Source: an uncultured Caulobacter sp. (GTDB taxonomy: Bacteria; Pseudomonadota; Alphaproteobacteria; Caulobacterales; Caulobacteraceae). Taken from it: DNA of 15,272 nucleotides. Position 1 is the stretch's first letter, and each line of letters opens with the position of its first letter. The notes beneath the pieces are model-generated. The model saw only the letters and a list, made by a program, of their open reading frames with translations, was not told the DNA's origin and did no database searches. Location: assembly GCF_937900395.1 (NCBI RefSeq), contig NZ_CALCDX010000172.1, positions 1 through 15,272 on the forward strand. The letters run 5' to 3'. The position numbers and the translations under genes were made by a program. Below are positions 1 to 6,088 of this stretch, piece by piece.

Positions 1-1
1 G

Positions 2-331
2 ATCCTCGATGATCTGGCGCGCGGACGCTCGCCGCATCCTGCGCGGCCATGGCTGGGGGTCTTCGCCCAGGAGATGGAGAACCACGTCGTGGTGGTCGGC
101 ATCTCTCCCAAGGGCCCCGCGGCCCGCGCCGAGATCAAGCCAGGCGATCTGATCCTGGCCGTCGACGGCAAGCCTGTCTCGGATCTGACCGAGTTCTACG
201 CCGTGATGTGGAGTCTAGGCGAAGCCGGCGTGACCGTGCCCCTCAAGATCCTGCGCGAGGGCGACGCCTTCGAGGTCGAGGTCCGCTCAATGGACCGCAA
301 CGCGCTGCTCAAGAAGCGGCGGCTGAACTAG
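2..331 (+). CDS. C-terminal part of a trypsin-like serine protease with PDZ domain (5' end outside window)
   Basis: The frame is open to the left edge, so only the last 109 residues are present and the start and catalytic domain lie outside. What remains is a PDZ domain: an RPWLGV entry strand, then ISPKGPAARAEIKPGDLIL, where the GPAARA turn and the GD-L-I-L strand are typical of DegP/HtrA PDZ domains. VDGKPVSDLTEF and a terminal strand ending in LKILREG follow. In the S1C (DegP/HhoA) family such a domain follows the protease domain and binds substrate C-termini, usually in the periplasm. The protease half is inferred from family architecture and is not seen. The TAG stop sits inside a CTAG shared with the stop of the convergent regulator gene. 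An internal ATG at 74 has been passed over because the PDZ homology begins upstream of it. Confidence 0.8.
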   Translation: MLDDLARGRSPHPARPWLGVFAQEMENHVVVVGISPKGPAARAEIKPGDLILAVDGKPVSDLTEFYAVMWSLGEAGVTVPLKILREGDAFEVEVRSMDRNALLKKRRLN

Positions 332-558
332 TCTTCCTCGTAGCCGCCGGGCGGGCCGCTTTCGAAGGTCAGCAGGTCTCCCGGCTGGCATTGCAGCTCA
401 CGGCACAGGGCGTCCAGCGTCGAGAACCGCACCGCCCGGGCCTTGCCGGTCTTCAGGATCGACAGGTTGGCGATCGTTACGCCCACCCGGTCAGACAGTT
501 CCGTCAGCGACATGCGGCGGTCCAGCAGCACGCGGTCAAGGTTCACGCGGACGGGCAT
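328..558 (-). CDS. XRE/Cro-type small transcriptional regulator
   Basis: This 76-residue protein is essentially one helix-turn-helix domain. LTELSDRVGVTIANLSILK (residues 18-36) gives the two DNA-binding helices, and STLDALCRELQCQPGDLLTF is the usual last helix and strand of the YozG-like HTH_26 group. Members of this group commonly sit beside DUF2975 membrane-protein genes, and here it lies 17 bases downstream of one on the same strand, so co-transcription is likely. A CGGAG about 10 bases before the ATG can serve as ribosome binding site. The tail after residue 66 is Gly/Pro/acidic and probably disordered. The regulated target is inferred to be its own operon; see the inverted repeat at 1402-1416. 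The ligand or signal cannot be read from the sequence. Confidence 0.85.
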   Translation of the reverse strand: MPVRVNLDRVLLDRRMSLTELSDRVGVTIANLSILKTGKARAVRFSTLDALCRELQCQPGDLLTFESGPPGGYEED

Positions 559-575
559 AGAGAAATCGCTCCGGT

Positions 576-1109
576 TCAGATCGTCAGTTCGGCTTCGCGA
601 CGAAGGCGCGCGCCTTCGCGGAACACCTCGGCCAGCACGAACACCACCAGCACCGAAAACCAGGCGGTCAGGGTGAAGCTGTCGTCGATGACTTTCGTCT
701 TGGGGGCCAGCCAGCGGGCCATGCCGGAAAAGACGTAGCGACCGACCTCTAGCCCGGCGAGCACCAGGCCAATCAGGCGCAGACGCACGACGTTGTCAGG
801 GTGGAAGGGGTCGCCGGCGGTGAGGGTCGCGAAGATCTTGCGCAGACGCTCGACGATCACCATCCAGCCGCCGAGCAGCAGCGCCCAGGCCGCCAAGGCG
901 CCAGCGAACAGCGGACCATCGCGACTGACGGCTTCGACCGCATCGCTGATGGGCAACATCGAGGCCAGCAATTCAGGATTGAAGCTGAACAGCAGGGCGA
1001 CCAGCGTGAACAGCGACAGAAGGCTGACGAAGATCCACAGCCCGACGTAGATCACGTCCAGGATGATCTTCAGGAAACTCGAAACGGAGCCTGGCCCCAA
1101 AGCGCGCAT
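576..1109 (-). CDS. DUF2975 family inner-membrane protein
   Basis: The protein is predicted to have 177 residues and four membrane segments (about 12-42, 67-87, 110-130 and 147-163). A conserved loop GDPFHPDNVVRLRLIG lies before the third segment, and the end reads FVLAEVFREGARLRREAEL. Both are hallmarks of DUF2975, a family of unknown function usually paired with a small XRE regulator, as here. I place the start at 1109 rather than at the more upstream in-frame ATG (1163). GGGGAG lies about six bases before it, and the 18 extra residues of the longer form are Arg/Cys-rich and unlike a membrane-protein N-terminus. The pair resembles a membrane sensor or antagonist with its regulator, but that is inference. 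Confidence 0.8.
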   Translation of the reverse strand: MRALGPGSVSSFLKIILDVIYVGLWIFVSLLSLFTLVALLFSFNPELLASMLPISDAVEAVSRDGPLFAGALAAWALLLGGWMVIVERLRKIFATLTAGDPFHPDNVVRLRLIGLVLAGLEVGRYVFSGMARWLAPKTKVIDDSFTLTAWFSVLVVFVLAEVFREGARLRREAELTI

Positions 1110-1188
1110 GGCTGCTCCCCAACAGCGACGCTGAACAGAACGCCCCGCTTCGCAAGACGTCAAACGGCGACGTTCGCCGGACTTGGCC

Positions 1189-1305
1189 CTAGAGCGTTTG
1201 CGCCACGAACGCCACGGCCGAGACCGGCACGGCCACGATCAACGCGGCGGTGATGGCGGTCATGACGACCTTATCGGCGAGGCGGAACAGGCGGGCGGCG
1301 GACAT
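1189..1305 (-). CDS. possible 38-residue single-pass membrane peptide
   Basis: A short frame runs from ATG at 1305 to TAG at 1189. The first 14 residues (MSAARLFRLADKVV) are basic and amphipathic. They are followed by an uninterrupted hydrophobic stretch, MTAITAALIVAVPVSAVAFV, long enough for one membrane span, and then by AQTL. GGAAA lies about seven bases before the ATG. The gene has the same orientation as the DUF2975 gene, 79 bases upstream of it, between that gene and the AT-rich candidate promoter region near 1414-1441. Short hydrophobic peptides are easily missed by gene finders. Against it, the frame is short, the ribosome site is mediocre, and GC-rich antisense DNA can mimic Ala/Val-rich spans. 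I recognise no family. Confidence 0.4.
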   Translation of the reverse strand: MSAARLFRLADKVVMTAITAALIVAVPVSAVAFVAQTL

Positions 1306-1401
1306 CGGGGTTTCCGGTTCAAGACACGTGGCGCGCGCCGACGGTCGGGCGCTGTCCACGATCAACAAATAAGAGCCGATTTCCGTTCCGCCAATCACGA
1401 T

Positions 1402-1416
1402 TATCGAAAAACGATA
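1402..1416. promoter_or_regulatory. perfect inverted repeat TATCG-A5-CGATA, candidate XRE operator
   Basis: Two perfect 5-base arms are separated by five adenines, inside the only AT-rich patch of this neighbourhood. The site lies at the expected place for a repressor on a leftward promoter serving the small peptide, DUF2975 and XRE genes. Small XRE dimers typically bind short palindromes with arms spaced like this, so autoregulation by the 328-558 product is a reasonable inference. No binding data are available from sequence alone. Confidence 0.4.
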
Positions 1417-1441
1417 TTAAACTATAGTAATGTTGCGTCGA
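1414..1441 (-). promoter_or_regulatory. candidate leftward promoter for the DUF2975/XRE unit
   Basis: On the minus strand TCGACG (1441-1436) and TAATAT (1419-1414) are spaced by 16 bases. The first matches most of the Caulobacter -35 element TTGACG, and the second matches four of six bases of TATAAT. The start point would fall near 1407, inside the inverted repeat, leaving a leader of about 100 bases before the small peptide. This is an eye-made match in an AT-rich patch and is tentative. Confidence 0.25.
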
Positions 1442-1452
1442 GGTCCGACGGC

Positions 1453-1468
1453 GTGGCTCTACAGCCAC
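1453..1468 (-). terminator. 6-bp hairpin just after the GST stop, possible terminator
   Basis: GTGGCT and AGCCAC form a perfect stem around a 4-base loop, starting three bases beyond the glutathione S-transferase stop codon. No T-run follows on the minus strand, so it is not a classical intrinsic terminator. It may protect the 3' end of the transcript or be chance. Confidence 0.3.
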
Positions 1469-1470
1469 AA

Positions 1471-2064
1471 TCACCCGGCGCTGGGGTCGCTGGCCACCAT
1501 CGAGCCCCGCTTCGACACGACCTCGAACCAAGCCGCGAGCGCTGGTCGTCCCTCGCGCCAGTCGATGACCCTTCGCGCGTCGAGATAGCCAAGCTGGGCC
1601 GCGACCGCGATCTCGCCGATGCCGAACCGATCGGTCGAAAGGCTCGCGCGCTCGAACAGATCCAGCGCCGCCGCGATCGCCTTCAGCTGACGATCGAACA
1701 CGTCCTGCCGGTGCTCGCCCTCGGACCGCATGCGTTCGCGCACGACCAGCAGCGCCGCGTCTCCCATACCGTCGGCGGCGGCCTCCAGCGTCAGGGCGCG
1801 GTGGCGGTCGGGCTGGCTCTCGGGGATCAGGCGGGGCTGGGCCAGCCCGTCGAGAAAGTCGCAGATCACGGCGGAGTCGTAGACCGCTTCGCCATCGTCG
1901 GTGACCAGGGTCGGGACCTTGTTCAGCGGGTTCAGCACGCGGACGGCCTCATCCTGGTACGGGGCCGCCGGCTCCAATCCGATGCGATCGGCGAGACCTT
2001 TTTCGAGGGCCAGCACACGAACCTTGCGCGCAAAAGGCGACAGGGCGGAGTAAAGGAGCCGCAT
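1471..2064 (-). CDS. glutathione S-transferase family protein
   Basis: This 197-residue protein has the two-domain cytosolic GST layout. The N-terminal thioredoxin fold starts MRLLYSALSPFARKVRVLAL, where Ser6 or Ser9 before Pro10 is the likely glutathione-activating residue. It continues with NPLNKVPTLV, whose Pro51 is the conserved cis-proline, and VYDSAVICDFLD, where Asp63-Ser64 correspond to the Glu/Asp-Ser pair that holds the gamma-glutamyl group. The helical C-terminal domain contains IGEIAVAAQLGYLDAR, the usual N-capping region. The start at 2064 has AAGGAAAA about nine bases upstream. The frame stays open further upstream, but that stretch is antisense to rdgB. The gene is divergent from rdgB across only 33 bases. 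The substrate is unknown, and a glutathione synthetase gene lies 4 kb away on the other strand. Confidence 0.9.
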   Translation of the reverse strand: MRLLYSALSPFARKVRVLALEKGLADRIGLEPAAPYQDEAVRVLNPLNKVPTLVTDDGEAVYDSAVICDFLDGLAQPRLIPESQPDRHRALTLEAAADGMGDAALLVVRERMRSEGEHRQDVFDRQLKAIAAALDLFERASLSTDRFGIGEIAVAAQLGYLDARRVIDWREGRPALAAWFEVVSKRGSMVASDPSAG

Positions 2065-2097
2065 CGAACTGTTTTCCTTGGCTGCCTGGAGGGACGA

Positions 2098-2700
2098 ATG
2101 GCGCTGAAGCTTGAGATGGGAATGAAGCTTGTGGCCGCCACCCACAATCCTGGCAAGGTTCCCGAGATCATGGCCTTGCTGGACGGCCGCTTCGAGATCG
2201 TCACGGCGGGCCAGCTGGGTTTGCCGGAGCCGGAAGAGACCGAGAGCACCTTCGTCGGCAACGCCCTGCTCAAGGCCCGCCACGCGGCCGACCGTTCTGG
2301 TCTGGTCGCCCTGGCCGATGACTCTGGCCTCTCGATCGCCGCGCTGGGCGGCTCGCCCGGCGTCTACTCGGCCCGATGGGCTGGGCCTGGCAAGGACTTC
2401 GCGGCGGCCATGCGCAAGGTCGAGGAGCGCCTGGAGGAGACGGGCTCGGATGATCGCTCGGCGTGGTTCACCTCGGCCTTGGCCGTGGCCTGGCCGAATG
2501 GCCCAGCGGTCGTCGTCGAGGGCCGCATCGACGGCGCCCTGAGCTTCCCGCCGCGCGGCGACCGCGGCTTCGGCTACGACCCGATCTTTGTTCCAGAGGG
2601 TCACGAGACGACCTTCGGCGAGATGGAGCCCGCCGCGAAGGACGCCATGAGCCATCGCGCGCGCGCCTTCGCCAAGCTGAAGGCGGCGCTGTTTGAGTGA
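2098..2700 (+). CDS. rdgB: RdgB/HAM1 non-canonical purine NTP pyrophosphatase (dITP/XTP)
   Basis: RdgB hydrolyses dITP, ITP and XTP to monophosphates so that deaminated purines are kept out of DNA and RNA. The 200-residue form matches the family's usual length of about 195. Motifs in order are THNPGK (15-20, phosphate binding), EETESTFVGNALLKA (46-60), ADDSGL (73-78) with Asp75 as the likely catalytic base, GGSPGVYSARWAG, FGYDPIF (158-164, base recognition) and SHR (185-187). Two further in-frame ATGs (2116 and 2122) follow, and the family often begins at the third as MKLVAATHNPGK. I prefer 2098 because GGAGG stands at ideal spacing before it. The stop overlaps the hemW start. The upstream gene is divergent, so the promoter must lie in or very near the GST coding sequence. 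Confidence 0.95.
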   Translation: MALKLEMGMKLVAATHNPGKVPEIMALLDGRFEIVTAGQLGLPEPEETESTFVGNALLKARHAADRSGLVALADDSGLSIAALGGSPGVYSARWAGPGKDFAAAMRKVEERLEETGSDDRSAWFTSALAVAWPNGPAVVVEGRIDGALSFPPRGDRGFGYDPIFVPEGHETTFGEMEPAAKDAMSHRARAFAKLKAALFE

Positions 2701-3841
2701 CCGGACGGAGCTGGGCGTCTACGTCCACTGGCCCTACTGCGCGCGCATCTGCCCCTATTGCGACTTCAACGTCGTCCGCGACCGGGGAAGGACCGAAGAG
2801 CAGGCGGCGCTGGCCGACGCCATCGTCGCGGACCTCGAAGCCCAGCGCGCCCTGACTGGCGAACGGACCCTGCTGTCGATCTTTTTCGGCGGCGGCACGC
2901 CCTCCCTGATGGATCCAGCGCAGGTGGCCCGGGTGATCGAGACGGCCAAACGCCTCTGGTCCCCAGCGAACGACCTGGAGATCAGCCTGGAGGCCAATCC
3001 GACGGACGCGGAGACCGATCGCTTCGCCGCCCTGGCCGACGCGGGCGTTCAGAGGCTGTCGCTCGGCGTCCAGGCGCTGGACGACAACGCCTTGAAGACA
3101 CTGGGCCGCAACCATGACGCCGACGCCGCGCGACGAGCCATGGCGGCGGCTCGTCGCGCCTTTCCGCGACTCTCGATCGATCTGATCTATGCGCGCCCCG
3201 GCCAATCCGACGCCGCCTGGCGGGCCGAGCTGGCGGAGGCCCTGGCGGCGGAACCGGAACACGTCTCGCCCTACCAACTGACCATCGAGGCGGGCACAGC
3301 CTTCGATCGGGCCGTGGGTCGCGGAACACTGAAGGTCCCTGATGAGGACTTGGCCGCCACCCTGTTCGAGACGACGCAGGAGGTTCTCGAGGCAGCGGGC
3401 TTCGACGCCTACGAGGTGTCGAACCACGCGCGTGGCGAGGCGGCGCGTTCGCGGCATAACCTCGTCTACTGGCGTGGCGTGGACTATATCGGCGTCGGCC
3501 CCGGCGCGCACGGGCGGCTCGCCCTGCCCGACGGGCGCGCGGCAACGGTAGCCCACCGCGCGATCGGCGACTACGTCGCCGCTGTGGAACAGACGGGACT
3601 TGGCTTCACGAAGGAGGTCCTGACGCCGGAAGAGGCCGCCGAGGAGCGGCTGGTGCTCGGCTTGCGAATCGACGCGGGCGTTTCGTTCGACGAAATGAAG
3701 CCGCTGAATCTAAGGCCAGACACGCCCAAGGTGCGCGATCTCGTGGAGGCCGGCCTGCTGGTCGATGACCCCAATCGTTTGCGCGCCACACGGACGGGTC
3801 GTCTCGTCCTGGATCGGCTGACAGGCCTGCTCGCGACCTGA
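2693..3841 (+). CDS. hemW: HemW, radical-SAM heme chaperone (formerly called HemN-like)
   Basis: This 382-residue radical SAM protein has the [4Fe-4S] triad Cys16, Cys20 and Cys23 in CARICPYCDF, GGGTPS (66-71), the EANP strand (100-103) and SLGVQALDD. It also has HNLVYW (255-260); an HNxxYW motif separates the HemW heme-binding proteins from true coproporphyrinogen dehydrogenases (HemN). Length agrees with E. coli HemW (about 378). It is therefore expected to bind heme and deliver it to membrane hemoproteins, not to make protoporphyrinogen. The best start is a TTG at 2693 that overlaps the rdgB end by eight bases. No in-frame ATG or GTG exists before the essential cysteines, and only a weak AAGG precedes it, so translation is probably coupled to rdgB. 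Confidence 0.93.
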   Translation: MSDRTELGVYVHWPYCARICPYCDFNVVRDRGRTEEQAALADAIVADLEAQRALTGERTLLSIFFGGGTPSLMDPAQVARVIETAKRLWSPANDLEISLEANPTDAETDRFAALADAGVQRLSLGVQALDDNALKTLGRNHDADAARRAMAAARRAFPRLSIDLIYARPGQSDAAWRAELAEALAAEPEHVSPYQLTIEAGTAFDRAVGRGTLKVPDEDLAATLFETTQEVLEAAGFDAYEVSNHARGEAARSRHNLVYWRGVDYIGVGPGAHGRLALPDGRAATVAHRAIGDYVAAVEQTGLGFTKEVLTPEEAAEERLVLGLRIDAGVSFDEMKPLNLRPDTPKVRDLVEAGLLVDDPNRLRATRTGRLVLDRLTGLLAT

Positions 3842-3851
3842 TATGAGTATG

Positions 3852-3874
3852 GCCCGCGAAGGTTTAGCGCGGGC
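3852..3874. other. 7-bp GC hairpin between hemW and rsmI
   Basis: GCCCGCG and CGCGGGC are perfectly complementary around a 9-base loop, 10 bases after the hemW stop. No T-run follows on the plus strand, so intrinsic termination is doubtful. It could be an mRNA-stabilising stem or a Rho-assisted end separating the rdgB-hemW pair from rsmI-yraN-SirB1. Confidence 0.35.
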
Positions 3875-3919
3875 GAGTGCTACCAACTAAGATTGAGCGA
3901 TATCCTAAGGACGCGTGAT

Positions 3920-4792
3920 TTGAGCCGTCAGCCTCCCCCGCCCGCCCTGTCAGACGCGCCGCTCGCGCCGGGGCTCTATTTGGTGGCGACGCCGATCGGC
4001 AACCTGCGCGACATCACCCTGCGCGCCCTGGACGTACTGACGGGCTGCGACGTGCTGCTGGCCGAGGACACCCGGGTCACCGGAAAGCTGTTGTCCGCCT
4101 ACGGAATCCGGACGCGGCTGGAGCGCCATGACGAACACGTCGCCGAGCGGACCATTCCTGGAATCCTCGAGCGTCTCGAGGCTGGAGAACGGGTCGCCCT
4201 GGTTTCGGACGCCGGCACGCCGACGGTCTCCGATCCAGGGTATCGCCTGGCGCGCGAAGCGATCGCGGCGGGCCACGCGGTCATTCCGATCCCCGGCGCC
4301 TCGGCCGCGCTGGCGGCCCTGACCCTGGCGGGCCTGCCCACGGATCGCTTCCTGTTCGCGGGCTTTCCGCCGCCCAAGAGCGCCGCGCGACGAACCTTCC
4401 TGGAAGAGTTCGCCAATGTCCGCGCCACGCTGATCTTCTACGAAGGCGCGTCCCGGGTCGCCGGCTCCCTTGCCGACATGGCGGCCGTATTCGGCCCAAG
4501 GCCGGCCGCGGTTTGCCGGGAGCTGACGAAGCTGTACGAGACCTGCGTACGCGGAAGCCTTGCGGAGCTGGCCGCTGATCCCAGGTTCGACGCGCCCAAG
4601 GGCGAGATCGTCATCCTGGTCGGCCCCGGGGTCGAGAAGGCCGCCAGCGCGGATGACGTCGACGCCGCCCTGCGGGAGGCGCTCTCGAGGCTCCCGCTCG
4701 GCGAGGCGGCCTCCGAGGTCGCCAAGGCCTTCGGCCTGTCACGCAAGGACCTCTATCGTCAGGCGCTGGCCCTCAAGGAGGCCGCGGGATGA
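3920..4792 (+). CDS. rsmI: RsmI, 16S rRNA 2'-O-ribose C1402 methyltransferase
   Basis: RsmI methylates the ribose of C1402 in the decoding centre of 16S rRNA using S-adenosylmethionine. The tetrapyrrole-methylase fold is clear: ATPIGNL (23-29), AEDTR (48-52), SDAGTP (96-101), SDPGY (104-108) and PGASA (125-129) line the cofactor pocket, RELTKLYE follows, and the C-terminus has the helical tail LSRKDLYRQALALKE. Length (290) fits E. coli RsmI (286). Start choice is open. A TTG at 3893 has no ribosome site, whereas TTG at 3920 has CTAAGGA eight bases before it, so I use 3920; no ATG or GTG start lies in frame before the first motif. The residues before about position 17 are Pro-rich and not part of the fold. 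It overlaps yraN by ATGA. Confidence 0.93.
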   Translation: MSRQPPPPALSDAPLAPGLYLVATPIGNLRDITLRALDVLTGCDVLLAEDTRVTGKLLSAYGIRTRLERHDEHVAERTIPGILERLEAGERVALVSDAGTPTVSDPGYRLAREAIAAGHAVIPIPGASAALAALTLAGLPTDRFLFAGFPPPKSAARRTFLEEFANVRATLIFYEGASRVAGSLADMAAVFGPRPAAVCRELTKLYETCVRGSLAELAADPRFDAPKGEIVILVGPGVEKAASADDVDAALREALSRLPLGEAASEVAKAFGLSRKDLYRQALALKEAAG

Positions 4793-5187
4793 CGGCCGGC
4801 GCGCGCCAGATCCGGGGCGCGGCGGCGCGTAAGCTCGGCCGGCGCGCCGAGGTCCTGGCCGCGCTGTGGCTGATGGCCAAGGGCTATCGGATCCTGGGCT
4901 TCCGCCTGGCGACGCCTCTGGGCGAAATCGACCTTCTGGCGCAACGCGGCGGCGTCCTGGCCGTTGTGGAGGTCAAACAACGGGCCACCATCGAGGACGC
5001 CCTGGACGCCGTGACGCCCACCCAGCGCGATCGTCTGCGTCGCGCCGCCGCTCATCTGACCGCGCACCGGGCCGGCCTGCGCGCGCTTGAAACACGCCTC
5101 GACCTGATCGCCTTGTCGCCTGGCCGAGCGCCGCGCCATCTGCCCGATGCGTGGAGCGCGGAACTATCCCAAGGCGGCTCCCTATGA
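4789..5187 (+). CDS. yraN: YraN, UPF0102 predicted endonuclease-like protein
   Basis: This 132-residue member of UPF0102 has GRRAEVLAALWL (Glu21), LGEIDLLAQ (Asp48) and VVEVKQR (Glu61, Lys63). Together these form the D-ExK core of the PD-(D/E)XK nuclease superfamily, followed by the conserved TPTQRDRLRRAA helix. The family is nearly universal but its substrate is not settled; a role in DNA or RNA processing is assumed from the fold. It starts inside the rsmI stop (ATGA) and its own stop overlaps the next start in the same way, so the three genes are translationally coupled. The rsmI-yraN neighbourhood is also seen in E. coli, with lpoA between them. Confidence 0.88.
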   Translation: MTAGARQIRGAAARKLGRRAEVLAALWLMAKGYRILGFRLATPLGEIDLLAQRGGVLAVVEVKQRATIEDALDAVTPTQRDRLRRAAAHLTAHRAGLRALETRLDLIALSPGRAPRHLPDAWSAELSQGGSL

Positions 5188-5999
5188 CGCGCGAAGAGGC
5201 CGAAGATATCCTCACCCGCGCCGGCCAAGGCCCCGACGAGGGCTTTCCGCTATTTGAGGCGGCTCTGGCCTGCGCCGCGCACGACGATCCCAGCCGCGAC
5301 ACCGCTCCGGCCGAGGCCTTGGCCGCCGAGGCGATCGAACGCCTGCGCCGCCGTCTGGAAACGGAGTCGCCAGAGGAGGCGATCGCAGAGGCGCTAGCGG
5401 GCGACCTGCGCCTGACCGGCGACGTGCTGACCTACGATCACCCGGACAACGCGGATGTGATCGCCATCGCCCACCGGCGCAAGGGACTGCCCGTGGCGCT
5501 AGGGGTCTTCTACCTGCACGCGGCTCACGCCGTCGGACTGGAGGTTCACGGCGTCGACTTCCCCGGGCACTTCCTGCTGCGGATTGAGACCGACGAAGGG
5601 CCTTTGGCGCTGGACCCGTTCAGCGAAGGCCGCGTGGTCCTGCCGTCGGAGCTTTCCCGGCGCGCCCTTCGCACCGGCCTGATGCCGGACGTCGCCGCGC
5701 GGCTCGAGTTGCTAATGGCCCCGATCTCGGATCGCGCCGTGTTGATCCGCCTGCAGAACAACATCTTCGCGCGGGCCCAGCAGGCCAAGGACTGGGTTCG
5801 CGCTGAGCGGTCGGCCCTGCGGCGCGCCTTGCTCAATCCCAACGACCACCGCCCCTGGCTGGACGTCGCGGCCGCTCGCGAGGGTCAAGGCGCTCTGGCC
5901 GGGGCGCTTCAAGCCTTGTCCCGCGCCCAGGTGCTCGATGGCGGCGCGGCGATAGCGGCCCGGGCGGCGCGCGAGCGGATGCGGTTGCGCCTCAACTGA
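5184..5999 (+). CDS. SirB1-family protein (transglutaminase-like fold plus TPR-like tail)
   Basis: The predicted 271 residues match E. coli SirB1/YchA in length (269). The core contains KGLPVALGVFYLHAAHAVGL (100-119) and GVDFPGHFLLR (123-133), with DPF at 144-146. These are the SirB1 signature segments of the transglutaminase-like superfamily. The tail from about 185 (RLQNNIFARAQQAKDWVRA, then repeated helices) resembles TPR repeats that usually close this family. The catalytic Cys position holds no cysteine; the only Cys is residue 30, outside the core, so peptidase activity is unlikely. The start at 5184 overlaps the yraN stop (ATGA) and has AAGGCGG upstream. The function is unknown despite the historical name, and a protein-binding role is plausible. 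Confidence 0.85.
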   Translation: MTREEAEDILTRAGQGPDEGFPLFEAALACAAHDDPSRDTAPAEALAAEAIERLRRRLETESPEEAIAEALAGDLRLTGDVLTYDHPDNADVIAIAHRRKGLPVALGVFYLHAAHAVGLEVHGVDFPGHFLLRIETDEGPLALDPFSEGRVVLPSELSRRALRTGLMPDVAARLELLMAPISDRAVLIRLQNNIFARAQQAKDWVRAERSALRRALLNPNDHRPWLDVAAAREGQGALAGALQALSRAQVLDGGAAIAARAARERMRLRLN

Positions 6000-6088
6000 C
6001 GCCTTGTCGGCATCCGAAGTTGGAGCCGCGCGCAAGAACGCCTAACTAAGCCGTCGCGCCCAGTCGCCGGAAGAACCCAGGAGCCCCC

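Noticed and set aside
49..738. Plus-strand open frame over the PDZ tail and the XRE/DUF2975 genes
   Set aside because: Arg-rich composition, overlaps three better-supported frames and has no domain.
1183..2097. Long upstream extension of the rdgB frame
   Set aside because: The open frame continues about 900 bases upstream but runs antisense to GST and the small leftward peptide. RdgB family length and the GGAGG before 2098 fix the true start.
2065..2655. Upstream extension of the GST frame across rdgB
   Set aside because: Antisense to rdgB. The GST fold starts at MRLLYSALSPF with its own ribosome site at 2064.
2468..3556. Open frame of 362 codons on the minus strand opposite rdgB/hemW
   Set aside because: Shadow of hemW in a GC-rich genome. 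Low-complexity Arg-rich ending and no motif.
6020..6050. Possible gshB promoter with TTGGAG at 6020 and CTAACTAAG at 6042
   Set aside because: The -10 part matches poorly. gshB may simply be co-transcribed with the upstream genes.
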